This document shows positions 34,561-46,275 of a DNA stretch of 64,000 nucleotides, piece after piece. This DNA is from Haemaphysalis longicornis. Lineage: Eukaryota; Arthropoda; Arachnida; Ixodida; Ixodidae. Positions within the stretch are counted from its first letter, which is position 1, and every line of letters starts with the position of its first letter. The stretch lies in contig CM023451.1 of the NCBI GenBank assembly GCA_013339765.2, positions 156,609,432-156,673,431 of the forward strand, written 5' to 3'. The translations under genes and the position numbers were made by a program. The notes below the pieces were generated by a model, which saw only the letters and a program-made list of their open reading frames with translations, had not been told where the DNA came from and searched no databases.

Positions 34561-37489
34561 TCGGAGCGGCTGGGGGTAGTTTGCGGCGGGAGGGTGTGAG
34601 TGGTGAAGTAAGGGTTGAGTTCGAATTGCTATTTCGAACTACTTATGGGTTCCTTTGTGTAAACAAAATGTGTAGTGCTCGCGAACAACTGGCAGGCCCG
34701 CCACTTGCTTCGAGAAATTCTAATATAACCTTCACAGCTATTTTCTAAACCTCCTGCGTGGAGGCGGAGGAATAATAGGTCTCGTTTCAAAAGGGCGGTT
34801 GCCAATTATCTATGCTAATCGATGCTGTAGTTCTCTGCGCTGCCATAGAGTCGTCTGAGCCGTCAAACGCGTTGATATCGCTTGCCCATCGCAAACCTGT
34901 CCCGTTCCCACACACAAAGATTTCCTTGTGAATCTACTTCCCGCTGTAAAAAAGGAATCTTAATTTTTATTTTATGGATGCTTCTGCCAACGTTGCGTGG
35001 TAGAATGGCGCGTTATTGGCTTATCATAAGGTGTCAGTCGCGCTCATCATCGAGGATTTTGTAGTCGGTAGGACAAGTCAGGTGGCACTGTCTTTCTACG
35101 GTGGTTCTTATAATGCAAACGCTACAACCACTTTCATAAATGAATATTGTTTTAATCTAATTTTTAACTAAGTAGCGATGTTTAGTCACTACTCCCGGTA
35201 ATAAACAGAACAGACCTAAAAAATGCGGCCTGCATGCCGTGCAAAGTTTGAGCGCAAATCACAGAATGGGTTTCCCTCTCTATCCCTTCCGCCACAAAAG
35301 GTTTAAAATTTTCTCAATTATTTAAGAATGCCCGGCATAATCTATCTCAATTCGTGATACGTTACTGAATAAAAGCACAGACTGACGTCATGATCTGTTC
35401 AAACTTTAAAAACGACGCTGGTGTTAACTTTCTTTTAACCCTCTGTGCATGCAGGAAAAGGAGTTCTTAGTTGCCTCCACGGAAAGAAACCACCACGACA
35501 ATGGTGAAACAACAATAGTGGGATGAACAATGGCTGGAAGCCAAGGGAAAACTACCGTGGCAAAAAAACAAAAAAAAAATGAAAGGGGGGAAAGCCATTA
35601 TTTTCAGCTAAAGTAATGATAGAATTCACGTTTTTGGTCTACTTCGCCTCTTAGTTGTCGCCGCCTATCTTGGGGATTCCTTGGGTAGCGCACGGTTGAG
35701 TGCCTGCTTGTGCGCCTATATTGCAGTTAGAAACAATTCGGTATAGTCCGAAAGGCCCTTAGCTAAGGCGCTGCAATGGGCCGTCTTTTATACCTATAAG
35801 TCTAGCGGCGCTTGATGAAATTGAATTCAACAAAATTATGAAGCCAGTGACGTTGTCATTAACAGGCCTTCTGCTTAAACGGCACCTATAGGTCAGCTTC
35901 TTCACAATCCGCTTCGTTAAACTGAAAGGACGGGCGAGAATTTTGAAATGGGCTACGAAGACAATATAAAGGGTCATTTCATTAAAAAACTGTTTTTCCC
36001 TTAGAATAACGACGTGAATTTTATCAAAAAATCCGAACATAAACACACACATTAATAAAAACAGGGGAAGTCGGCGGCGACTCCGTCAATTTTCTGGCGA
36101 CATCTCAATGACGACGCAGGATCCTGTTTGAGGAAATGACGGCTGCCAACCGATGAAAAAAACCATGACGCACGACTGGCCATTGTAGTGGGGCCTCTAC
36201 CTCCGCTTTACCGCATAACTTGAACGATAACGAGCCTTTAACACACTGATAACTATGTTTTAGTGCTGGGCTCTACTGTGCCCTTCCTGCCCACCGTACG
36301 TCGCTGCAGCGCAAATTCAGAAAATTTTTCAACATTTGCTGTGTGTTTTTGCTTGAAAAAAAATAAAGCTCAAAGTAACACGCAAGACTTGAAGGGAGCA
36401 CAGCTGGACGCAACCTTCACGATCACCACGGTGGTTTAAGTTCATGAATGCCGTAGATTTGCTTCTTCTTCACTGCCGCAAAAACCTTTATTCCATCATT
36501 ATTCATGCCAGTGTAACCTTTTCTTTTTTTTTTTCGAAGTCATAATTGTTGGACATCACCTTGGAAGGGACATGCGCTATGACATGCCCTTCTCGTTCCG
36601 AGCCAGCGTTGCCACAATTTTGGCGTCCACTGGAGTTTGTTTGGTTTTTTGGCCAAGGCAAATTTACAAATTACTACGAGTAATATCTGTGAATCAATAC
36701 TCCGGAAGACACTTTTTAAAATATCTAAAAAATGGCACAAATATCCGAGTGATTAAACTGCATCCAGAAGGATATTGCAGCTTGATATAGCGCAAACATG
36801 CGAAGCCATTGTGCCGCAATTTATGAATGCTGAAGAAAGAAAACAAATGTAAATCGTCGTGAATATAGTCGAGTGCAGATTGGCGAGGAGTCTTAACAAC
36901 CGTATAACAATGGTATTCTGAAAGAGTTCAAAGAGGGAAAAAAGAATTCTTACAAAGAAGCATGACAGTGTTGAAATAAAATTGTCTTCCTCAGTTATGT
37001 AGGTGGCATGGCTCATAGATGAACACATGAAATGTGATAATTATTCGTAGTACCGAAGGCGAGAATTCCAATTCTGAAATGGCTGTGAATAAAGATAAAA
37101 TGTAGCGATAAAGTGCTCGACGTAAACATAACTGACGAGCACTAATAAGGGTTGTATTATCATATGCAGCTTGTCTATTTAGGTTGCTGACGTGTTTGTG
37201 AACTCTGAGATGACTGAGATGACCACGAATAATGAAAGTTTATTCCTGATTCTTTTTTTTAAGCCGATGCTTTACCGATTGAGATTCCCGTACTTTTAAT
37301 GCTGCTTTGAGGGAAATGCAGTTGAGATAACTGCCACAGCCACTTACAATGGACTGACAACAAAATTTTTGGAAGGCGAGAAACGTCGGAGATGATTGGG
37401 TGGGAACACATATACATCATCTGCAAAATATCAGCGGCGAATACAGCCTAGAACATATTAATCAATTTTAAGTGTGCGAAACGCAACGA
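34561..37489. other. Unassigned sequence (presumed intron)
   Basis: No gene, RNA or recognisable element was found. The longest frames (72-97 codons) have AT-driven composition. A-rich runs lie near 35560-35580 and a T-run near 36520-36535. Confidence 0.4.
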
Positions 37490-37740
37490 GCGCAGCAGAG
37501 GACCACGCGCAATTGTAAATAAACATCCAAACACGTCACGAGTTTGTGTTTGCCGCTTCCGCACTACCGGCGTTTTACGCGGGCTCGCCGGCTCGCCGCT
37601 CCAATCGGAGGGCCGGAGGGCGGAGCTTCTGCTCTCGAGAACGAACGACCGATCGTTGGCGGCGAGGCGCCGTGATTTCGTCAGCTAATCGGGCAGCTGG
37701 CCGCGACCAAGTTCTACAGCGATTCCAGGCACTCTGTTTC
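37490..37740. promoter_or_regulatory. CpG-rich patch with CCAAT and GC box
   Basis: Unlike its AT-rich surroundings, this stretch is dense in CpG. It contains GCTCCAATCGGAG (CCAAT near 37601), GGAGGGCGGAGC (GC-box-like, 37616-37626) and a nearby CTCGAGAACGAACGA. It might be a TATA-less promoter or the U3 of an LTR. No downstream coding exon was identified on either strand, so the call is tentative. Confidence 0.3.
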
Positions 37741-38520
37741 ATTACTGTTTATTACCTTGGATGCGAAACGCGCCGGAGGCACGAAGCATGAGCTAGCCGC
37801 CGGTCGCTGTGCAGGCGACGCCACGGCCGCGAAGTGGCCCAGGCCGGCGCAGTAGCTCGAGTGATGCTTGTTACCGCTGCACGAAATTGTCCCCAGTCCC
37901 GACCATAGTGGCTTAAGAGAAAGGAGTTAATGATGCAATGGCGGGTTGCATTAGTCATCTGCACCGCTTACGAGAGCGGCACTCGAATATCCGCCGCAGT
38001 GCTGAGCCGAACACATCTGTAGCGGACCTGTAGGCAGACCGGCCGGGTGCTCCCAGCGCGCGTCTTGCCACCCACCGCCTCGAGCGTCGCGCTTTCTTAG
38101 CCGCGGTAGCATTTGCACTCGCAGCGCCTGCGTCACATCCACGGTCGCTTTTAATTAGCGCCTCACGAGATCAGTACGTGGGGGCATTCGCAGAAATGCC
38201 GTCGATGCGGATTCGACAGTGCTACGGTGCTTGCTCTGTGATATCCCTCCGACGGTCACGTGGTCGCTTTGTTCACACAAATCCCACCATCGTTTCGCGG
38301 CACTCGCTGAAACCGAAACTGCGACTGGCCGCATTAAAATCCCTCTAATTCAACGTCGCACGCTGAAGCATGAGGTTTCTACAGGTTATAAGTAGGTCAC
38401 TAGCTACTTATCGCAACGAAAAAGAACAAGATGCTATTTTCCCTTGCAAAAGTTAACGGGATAATATAAATTTATGAACGAGCATTAACTCCAGAGTATC
38501 TGAGTCTTAAAAAAGTTGCG

Positions 38521-38905
38521 ATGGGCCGCAAGGCCGCTTCGACGATGCGCGTAGAGGATGTGCGCCGCCTGGCACCTGATCCAAGTGGCCTAGAGGTCGG
38601 TATTCGGGATCCAGAGGTTGTGCGCGTCCTCGCGCACAATCCGGTAGACCCAGCGGGCGATGTACGGATCTTCGCACCAGATCCGAGTGACTTAGAGGGT
38701 GAAGTCCGGGTCCACGAGCCCGATCCGAGAGACCCTGAGGGCGATGTGCGGATCTTCGCACCGAGATCCGAGTGGCTTAGACGGCGATGTCCGGGTCCTC
38801 GAGCCCGACCCGTGACACCCAGAGGGCGATGTGCGGATCCTCGCACCAGATCGGAGTGACTTAGAGGGCGATGTCTGGGGCCTCGCGCCCGATCCACGAG
38901 TCGCC
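38521..38905 (+). repeat. 42-bp coding-phase minisatellite (14-residue repeat)
   Basis: Units of about 42 bases, GATGTGCGGATCTTCGCACC...GACTTAGAGGGC alternating with GAAGTCCGGGTCC-CGAGCC...GACCCTGAGGGC, are repeated about eight times. On the plus strand they give G-(D/E)-V-R-I/V-x2-P-D-P-S/R-D-x-E, for example GDVRIFAPDPSDLE. On the minus strand the same DNA gives SLGSGAKIRTSP-like repeats in a 149-codon frame (38472-38921). The plus frame breaks near 38760 through one-base changes and resumes at about 38831. Whether it is protein-coding is unresolved. The exact 3n period is suggestive, but no flanking exon is recognised. Confidence 0.75.
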
Positions 38906-40245
38906 GTGAGGGCCCTGCCACTCGTTTCCAGGACCCAGATGTCGATGAACGGGTCCGAGGCGTTGGCTTGGAGGTCTCAGAAGCTGATACAAGGACTACA
39001 GCAGATGCCCCGCATCCTCCAGAGGGGATCTATTAGGCAGCTTCCACGGCCGCGTGGATCGCTTCCCAGTCCGCACTGGAAATTCTAGGGGTCCTAACTC
39101 TTTCTGCTTCCGGGGCTTGATAGCAGAGCACGTTTGGAGAGTCTAAAGTTGATGACGCCATTGACAATGTCGTCCACGCTGGCCCTGCCGAGCATTACCT
39201 GGCCCCTGATCCGTGCACCCCTGCGGTACATGCGGAGCCGCATCTCGGTCAACCCGTTCGTCACAGCGGCCAGAAGGGTAGACGATGTCGGGAGGCGGCA
39301 TCCTTCTGCCCAAAGCTGTTCGTTCTTCAAGGCGCCCTTGAAGTCGCAGCAGTTGCTCTAGCAGAGGGTGGCTGCTGCTGGCGGTGGCTGCGGAATCCAC
39401 TGTAGCAATGGCGCCCACACGAGAGCTCGTGAACCCTGATAGCGTCGGGTCGTCGTTTTTCTCTACGGCACAGGGTTTCTGCTTATTCGACGCTATTAAA
39501 AGCAGGTATCATAATTAAAATAGGACTGCTGCGCTTTTGATTGGCCATGAAACAATAAAATTCAAAGTTTTCCAGCCTGCCTATTCGCTCAACATGAACA
39601 ATTGAAAGCGAGCGTTGACTTTACGCCCGCTTGCCAGTTTGCCATGGAAATGCGTTGAACTATTACGTTTTCGATGCTACCAGAGGACTGCCTGATAACA
39701 GCAAAGGGAGTCTATAATTGGTCCCGACTCAACTTCAACGTTGATGCCACAACTGCGGCGTAGGCTGGAGTTTGTTTTATTTTTTGGTCAATTTTGGCCA
39801 ATCTCCTAAGTGGGTAGGCAGTCGGCGCGAGGAACAAGCTGACGTTGATGCGATCACGTGCGCTTGCCATTTCCTTGGTTTTTTTTAACTGCGGACGCCA
39901 GACTGTAATGATTTGCTAGAAGTCTCCGGTGTTGAAAAATATTTTTTGCCTGAAGTGATGCTGACTGAGTTATCAAAGGATAGTTTGTTTTTACTTGAAG
40001 AAAATTGTATTTCTTCTTCATGGGGACCGCTTTATGTAGGAACCCACTTTGAGTGGTCGATCGGTTTAACAATTATTCCCTGTATATTACTTCATTGGAG
40101 AGTTACAAAGTCTAAATTGTCATTTTTGTTTCTCATGGCTACACAGTTTATAGAAACAAAACAAAAAACCTCTACTTCATCTTCGAAGCTCCGGGCTCAT
40201 TACCGCAGAAAAACACCATAAAATGCTTGGGCCTTTGTGTTTCAG
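38906..40245. other. Unassigned sequence
   Basis: From 38906 to 39420 the sequence stays GC-rich with overlapping frames on both strands. The minus frame at 39094-39330 (78 codons, Arg/Leu-rich) and the plus frame at 39134-39361 show no family resemblance. From 39450 on it is AT-rich with nothing recognised. Confidence 0.35.
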
Positions 40246-40303
40246 GGGTGCGCATTTTGCATTTGTACATCGGAATAGCCTGCGTGTGGAACACGATGAA
40301 AAC
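40246..40303 (+). other. Candidate 58-base exon by splice signals only
   Basis: The stretch is bracketed by CTTTGTGTTTCAG and AAAACGTAAGTG, both good consensus splice sites in the same orientation as the guanylate cyclase exon. Two of three frames are open. The frame compatible with the phase of the upstream exon reads GAHFAFVHRNSLRVEHDEN, which does not resemble the next part of the H-NOX domain. It could be chance, an alternative exon or a non-coding exon. Confidence 0.15.
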
Positions 40304-40800
40304 GTAAGTGGCGTAATAAACGTGTCGGTACCGTTTTCTGTAAAAAAATAAAGTTCACTAAGAGGCAGTGGCCGCTCACCGCGGGCGCATTACAAGCGGA
40401 GTGCCCGATTTCTCCGAAAAAATGGCCAGGTCACCGGGAAAGAGGTGGCGTCGAAGAGGGTTTGGCTGAGAAGCAACCAGAAAACCTCCGAACGGCCGGC
40501 AACAATATCGACATGGGTGGCATAAGCGATAAAGGGGGAAAGACTGCAGAATAATAATGATAGAACGAAACACTTCCCCGGTACACTATCAGCTTGTTTT
40601 GTTGTGTTCCACGTGCTTCGGTGTGTTTCGGAGACAAAAATTTGTATTCAGAAATTAGAGAAGGAAAATAAAACAGTTTATGGCAAATCTCGGCATGAAG
40701 TCGTTGCATATTGGCTTTCCTGTAAACCTGTGAAATGAATTTCCGAAGGGCGCGCATTGTTGCGGAAATACGTGTGACTGTATTATATATAATATTGTAA

Positions 40801-40974
40801 AGTGAAATCTTGTTAAACCGTACCTGACGTGGACGCATCGAAAGGACACACTAACCGGCACTACGGTTTATTCGAATTCAATAGATAAAAGAGAAACCGA
40901 GTCGGGGATTCGGCTTAACTACGTATAAAAAGAAACTACGGCTTATGCGGGTACGGTTTAACGAGGTTACACCG
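40801..40974. mobile_element. Short MITE, Tc1/mariner or Tigger-like
   Basis: GTGAAATCTTGTTAAACCGT at the left faces, in reverse complement, GTGTAACCTCGTTAAACCGT at the right. This gives imperfect 25-base inverted repeats about 170 bases apart, with TA on both flanks (TA|AAGTG... and ...CACCG|TA). The interior repeats CGG-TTTA and CGAATTC-type Tigger-like words and has no coding capacity. The ends resemble the pogo/Tigger-style termini at 4809 and 6112 in their 'CTCGTTAA' word. Confidence 0.6.
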
Positions 40975-43379
40975 TATATATAAAAATTCCGGGCCATCTC
41001 CGTTAACGTGAAACCCAAGGAAGGGGCAAAGCATGCACTCTATAAATGTATTCAAAGAATATAAGTGTTTCTCTTGCCGAACGTCGCATGCTGATTGGTC
41101 GCCGGAGAAGCGCCGGTGGGAGGAGCAATCGCGCATTTATTCATGCACAGCTTTCTTATTCGTCTAATTTTTTGTTTCTCTTTCCTCTAACAGGTGCCCG
41201 CTCTTTTGCACAATCACTTTCGCCGTCTCCTCGCTTGCATCTCTTGTCTTGATGCGTAGCGGTTGACGGTGAAGTGTGCAGTTTCTTCCAATAAAGAGTA
41301 ATCGCCAACTAGTTTACGTTGACAGGTTTAGCCTTCCACATGTGCTTGTTGTGATCGCGTGTGCCATGATTCACACTGACTAGCGGGAATCGGGCAGTGC
41401 GCTGCGGCACAAGGTTTCATTAACACAGCGTGATTGGCACCTGAATTGCATTATTCTTTTAACATGTAGTTCTTAGGTGATTCGGTTTCCGAGCACTGCA
41501 AAGCATTATTTTGTAGTTTACACTAAAATTTCTTGACAATACATCGCGCAAAACTGTGTTTACAGGCCTAACTATTGCTGTGCGGAATTAGCGAGGCCGG
41601 TATCATACGACGCTTTTCACGTACCCCGAAAAAGTTGTTTAATCGGAGTGCTACTGCACTACTATAAAGAAAATGTTCACGGATTTGAAGAGTTCCCTCA
41701 GTAATCTGGTTAAACAGCGTGTTCCCCGTCACGTAAGCGGAAACCGAGTTCCCTAATATTTTTGTTTTTATTCAGGAATCTCGATAAACATTTTTGCAAA
41801 TTCTTTTCGTCATTGAGGTTATTCCACCCAGCTTACACCTAAAAGTACAGCATACTGCAAGTCCAACTACTGTAATATTGCTTAGAGGTTTCATTGTTGT
41901 GTGCCACCGATTCATACCCTTTATAAGACGCAAATTTTTTCCCCGCTTATAGACTAGCGATCTCAGCAATGCGTAATATCAGCGAACATAGGAGACATAT
42001 ACGTTCAGCACATTCCTATATATTTTTTTCTTTTTAGAGGAAGGGAGAAAGGCAAAAATTTACATCAGTTGCTGCGTAAGGCATTTAAAGCTAAGGTAGA
42101 AACACCTGGCGAAGTGATCGAAATCTTGAAAATCGCTGCCGAATTCTGTAAAATCAACTATTGTTCTATCCTGCAGCATACGACGTTTTTTTGGGACTTG
42201 GTCTTAAATACCGAACTTATATCGGTGTAGCCCATATTTTCAAGGATTCAAGATAATTTAAATTAAAGTCTTTTTCGAACACACCCGCTAAGTCCTTTTC
42301 GCGCTAATGCGTACAGCACCCGTGTACAATCTAACAGCTCGAGAACGCGTGTGTTAAATTTTCACTCACACTTTCTATTTGGTAAGTTTCCCCAAAGATA
42401 ACGGTAACACCAAATCGGCCGAGATAGAAGCATGCACGCAGGCACCGTTCTGGGAGAAGATAAACTGTGGTATGTGGCACCTAATGCTTCGAGAACAAAA
42501 CCGCGGGGGACACAGCACACCGCTAGGGCCACAGACTAGAACTCCCGTTCTACCAGACACATCTCCCGAATAAGGTAACGCTCAACTTTCGCTCCCGCCT
42601 ACCATGGTTGGCGGAAGTAAGAGTTAAGTACTCCCTTTGCATATGTGAACTAAACAGCTACTTCCAAGACAAGCCCAAAATGAGCGGGAAACCATCGCCA
42701 AATATGACAGCAACAAGAAATCTATACGTTACCCTTCATCTCTATTTGACAAAGCCCCTTTCCGTGCAGATTTTTTATCCTTTTGATGGCGCTGGCAGAG
42801 GGTTCCGCTGCAGTAGTAAGTCCATACACGCGGTCACTCGCAAACGCAGAGACAGCGCTTGCCTCGCGTGATGTCGTCGTCAACACAATCGAAATTGAGC
42901 GACCATCACTGGCTGACCCTCAAGGCCACCGCGAGGCGCCGTTGGGGATCGCGGGTTAGTTAGCAGGCCTCACGAGCTGCCTTTTCAATCATTAACTTCT
43001 TCGTAGGTCATTGAAGTCTTTGTCGGAGATCTTGGCCTAAACACAGGTTGCAAATGAACCACTTTGTTGTATTTGAACCACAACCCATTGGCTGTTAGAT
43101 TATGTTTTCTGAGGAGCTTAAGGCATCTTCACCAAGGTGGTGTTGGACTCGCTCGTCTATCGTGCAGCCGACCTCAGCTGTCAAGAATGGGATGGGCGGG
43201 TGTAATCCCGATGATGATTGATGATTGCTATTGGTTTCCCCTTTGTAGCGGGGTGATGACATGTCATATTACCAAAAAGAACTAATATACCTATGTTTTA
43301 TACTCTTAGTTTAATACTAGCGCTACTTAGGGCAGGCACAAAAAGCTTATTAGGCACAAAATACTTTTTTTTTCTGTTA
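40975..43379. other. Unassigned sequence
   Basis: No gene was recognised. At 43170-43250 a GATGATGATTGATGATTGC stretch followed by TTGGTTTCCCCTTTGTAGCG looks like an interspersed repeat tail, but the family is unknown. Other frames are short and unsupported. Confidence 0.4.
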
Positions 43380-43394
43380 CAGGTGGTAGCTGTC

Positions 43395-43615
43395 CTAAGC
43401 AATATTCCCCTCTCTGCTTTTCGTCCACCAGCATTCTAATCTTCTTTTCGTTGCCTCAACAGCCTTGATGTTAACTTTCTCTAGTCTACCCTTAAATCCT
43501 AGGGCTTCCGAAAGCCAAATATTTCCCTCATGTAAATATGGATGGATACCCTCGCATTCTAACACTATGTGCTGCATAGTTTCTGTTCCTTTTCCGCAGA
43601 CCACGCATCCCCATC
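43395..43615 (-). pseudogene. LINE C-terminal zinc knuckle
   Basis: Minus-strand CVVCGKGTETMQHIVLEC gives C-x2-C-x7-H-x4-C, a zinc-knuckle motif with all four ligands present. It closes the LINE ORF before a charged tail and a stop at about 43395. Sequence beyond (about 43370-43390) is a T/C-rich run on the plus strand, probably the element's 3' border. Confidence 0.75.
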
Positions 43616-43964
43616 ATTTTGTGAATACTTCCCCACAAAGCTCTTAGTTTGCAAGTAACCTCCTCTAGACTGAAAAAGCAAAGCACTGCCCTGGAAGTTA
43701 TTTTAGGAAATTTCCTTTCTGATGTCCAATTTCTCCGTCCTGTACATCTCTAACGACGTTTTAGCTTCCATTTTTGTCTCTCCATTTATCCGTTTCTATC
43801 TGCCTTGCTTCTTTTTTGGTTACCTTGGTTGTTTTGGATTCTCCACTGTTCTTTCCGTATTTTATTGCTAGCCTTCTAGTCTTCCTTAACCACTGCATGT
43901 CCACGCTTTTCAAGTATAGGTACCTAAACACCTTAGCTGCCCACCTACGTTGATCCATTGCTCC

Positions 43965-44198
43965 TCAACCTTCTCTGAAAAATATTTTACTCTGCGCTTC
44001 TCGAACTTCAAACGACGCCCAGACCCCCATATCTTCCTGCACTGCTTCGTTAGTTGTTTTTCCATGCGCGCCTAAGGCCAAACGGCCTACTGTTCTCTGG
44101 TTCTCTTCAAGGCCTGATGAAACGTTTGATTTTAAGCAGAGTACAGCATTCGCAAATGTGAGACGCGGAACCATTACTCCTTTCCACATTTCTCTCAC
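43965..44198 (-). pseudogene. LINE RT thumb/connection region
   Basis: 'EMWKGVMVPRLTFANAVLCL' is the 'W..li.P.l.Yg.ev' block after the RT palm of LINEs. It is followed by 'QRTVGRLALGAHGKTTNEAV', the usual helix 'Q...gr..lG....t...a'. The adjoining frame at 43761-43958 continues the C-terminal part. Confidence 0.72.
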
Positions 44199-44267
44199 TA
44201 CTTCATATTTGTTATACCCCCCAGTGCTCTGTGCTTCATTATAGCTGCGTTTCGCTTTCCCTTACCC

Positions 44268-44768
44268 TTAAGTTGCTCCTCGTGAGTTCATAAAGTAGTT
44301 ATCCCCTTCGTTTATCCACACTCCCAAATATTTATATTCCTTCACTCTGGGTAATTCGCCTTTCTGGATAGACGCTGCGCCAGTGCTAGCGTCATTGAAA
44401 ACCATTATTCCCAATTTTTCTGCGCTAAAACATAACCCGAGTTCGGTGGCTTCCTGGCCGCTAATATTTATTAGCCGTTGCATATCGGTCTGGTTACCAG
44501 CTAAAAGAACAATGTCGTCTGCGTATAACATTCCCGGAATACGCTGTTGTAACACTTCGCCTTCCAGCATATGGGTTAGGCTGAACCCTACTTGACTTTC
44601 TTCCAGTTTCTTTTCTAACCCTGCCATGTACAGCATGAACAGTATTGAGCTCAAAGAGCATCCCTGTTTCAGTCCTAGATGTGTGTTGACCTGCTGGGTG
44701 CATTTTTGTCCTTCCCATGTAAGGTGCACTCTATTGTCATTATAGATTGCTATAAGGAACTGTATCAA
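44268..44768 (-). pseudogene. LINE reverse transcriptase, palm with YADD
   Basis: The 166-codon frame holds 'THLGLKQGCSLSSILFMLYM' (block B', normally G-x-x-QG-x-x-LSP-xLF), 'GMLYADDIVLLAG' with intact catalytic YADD, and 'ELGLCFSAEKLGIMVF' and 'VKEYKYLGVWI' (later blocks). The P of LSP is replaced by S. The first catalytic Asp block lies upstream (44800-44900) in a broken frame. Confidence 0.9.
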
Positions 44769-44918
44769 CCCGTCATCTAATCCCTGGAGTGCAGCTTTCT
44801 CTACAGCAGTTTTCTGTTTACGTTGTCATATGCCCCTTTAATGTCCAAGAACATAATCCATAATGGTCTATTCTGCGCTTTCGCAATTTCAATGCATTGC
44901 GTTATCACGAACAAATTA

Positions 44919-45272
44919 TCATCCAACCACTGTCTTGTCTAAATTCATTCTGCAGTTCCCAAGTATTTCATTTTCTTCCATCCCTGCTTGAATTTCTGAT
45001 TTTATCGCCTGCATTACGAATCTATACACCACTGACATTACTGTGAGTGGTCTGTATGAATCAATACTGTCTTTGTTGCCTCTGCCTTTATATATGAAAT
45101 TCACCCTACTTTCTAGCCAGTCCTCCGGTATTTGTTTGGCTTGTATCACCTTATCTATTGCCCTCATAAACGATTCCTTACTTTTAGGTCCAAGCAAGTT
45201 TATCAGTTGCATTGGTATCCGTCCGGGCTCACTGTTGTCTGGGGGGAAACCTTTTGCTCTGCTTTTTTCCAA
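44919..45272 (-). pseudogene. LINE reverse transcriptase, fingers region
   Basis: The 117-codon frame contains 'PGRIPMQLINLLG', 'IPEDWLESRVNFIYKGRGNK' and 'DSYRPLTVMSVVYRFVMQAI', the RT 0-2 blocks of LINE polymerases (P-x-eW..s....i.KG..d...YRPi.l..v.yK). It ends near 'LDKTVVG', with the next part frame-shifted. The 'YRPLT' motif is intact. Confidence 0.85.
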
Positions 45273-45432
45273 TCAAGGTTGTTCAAACTTATTTCCCTTT
45301 CCGCAGTGTTCTGTGGCACTGATGCTATCGGTGCAGGCTTCCCTACCGCTATTGCCCTAAACTTCTCACTAATCACTCGATGAATATGCTCCAACGCGTG
45401 CTCTACTTCTAAGTGTTTCCCCTGCTCATAAA

Positions 45433-45702
45433 TCAAGAATTTTTATGGATATAGTTTTTCGAGCTTAGTAATTTTACAGGGTTCCAAATCTTTTTGGGTG
45501 CGCTTTTGTCCGTCTTGTGTATTTCTGCCATCCATTGTTCGCTTTTCTGCTTGACCTTTGCTTGCACCATTTTCTGCACTTCTAGTTTTTTTTTCCCCGG
45601 TAGATATTCGTTTTCCTTCACTACCTCCGGTTCCATACCAGTTTTCTTTGCTTCTCTGTGTTTTTTTGACGCCTTTTTTCGCTGGTCAATAGCCTCGTTC
45701 AT
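45433..45702 (-). pseudogene. LINE linker between endonuclease and RT
   Basis: The 89-codon minus frame is Lys/Glu-rich and helical ('KASKKHREAKK', 'KKLEVQKMVQAKVKQKSEQW'), followed by 'KKIWNPVKLL'. A charged helical linker ending in a 'FW..v..l' motif is usual between the endonuclease and reverse transcriptase of APE LINEs. The assignment depends on position between the two domains. Confidence 0.6.
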
Positions 45703-46035
45703 TTTTTTATTCTACCAGCTTCTCGGCTTTATCTTCCCTGCCCATCGGTTTCGTTGCTTTGCTTCATTCATCTTACATTTTATTAAATCAATCATTTCGT
45801 CGTAACCCCAATTTTTGTCTGGGTATTTATTGATTTCATCTTACATTCTATCAGCGATGATCTTTAATTGCTCATTGCTCAAATTAGTTCCTCCGACGGT
45901 ACCTATTTCTAAATTTGTCCGGGATGCGCCCCCAAATTGCAAGGTAAGCCGCTTGTGGTCGCTTCCTAAGCTGTTGTTCCATTTTCATCTATCGTCATTT
46001 TCCGCAACCTTTCGTATACTGTCTCGGATACTAAA

Positions 46036-46266
46036 CTATAGTGTGCTGGACTGTCTGTTACAGCTTTCCCACGTTATTTGTCCATCACACTTTCTTTCTG
46101 TGTTTACTATTACAAGCCGGTTTTCCTGACATAGATCTATCAGTAGAGAACCGTTGTGGTCTGTGTATCCATCCAAACCTTCTATGTGGGCATTCATATC
46201 TCCAACTAATATTATTTCACCCGAATATTTGAACTCGTTTATATCTCTTCTCAAACAGTTTACCAT
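46036..46266 (-). pseudogene. LINE endonuclease, C-terminal half
   Basis: The minus frame contains 'GEIILVGDMNAHIEGLDGYT', the conserved catalytic G-D-x-N strand of APE endonucleases, followed by 'NGSLLIDLCQENRLVIVNT', the usual helix and strand after it. A frameshift separates it from the N-terminal half by only a few bases. The final S-D-H motif has been lost or lies in another frame. Confidence 0.82.
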
Positions 46267-46275
46267 TTCTTCATT

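Noticed and set aside
36540..36790. Possible continuation exon of the guanylate cyclase
   Set aside because: The frames do not match H-NOX blocks and the flanking splice signals are poor.
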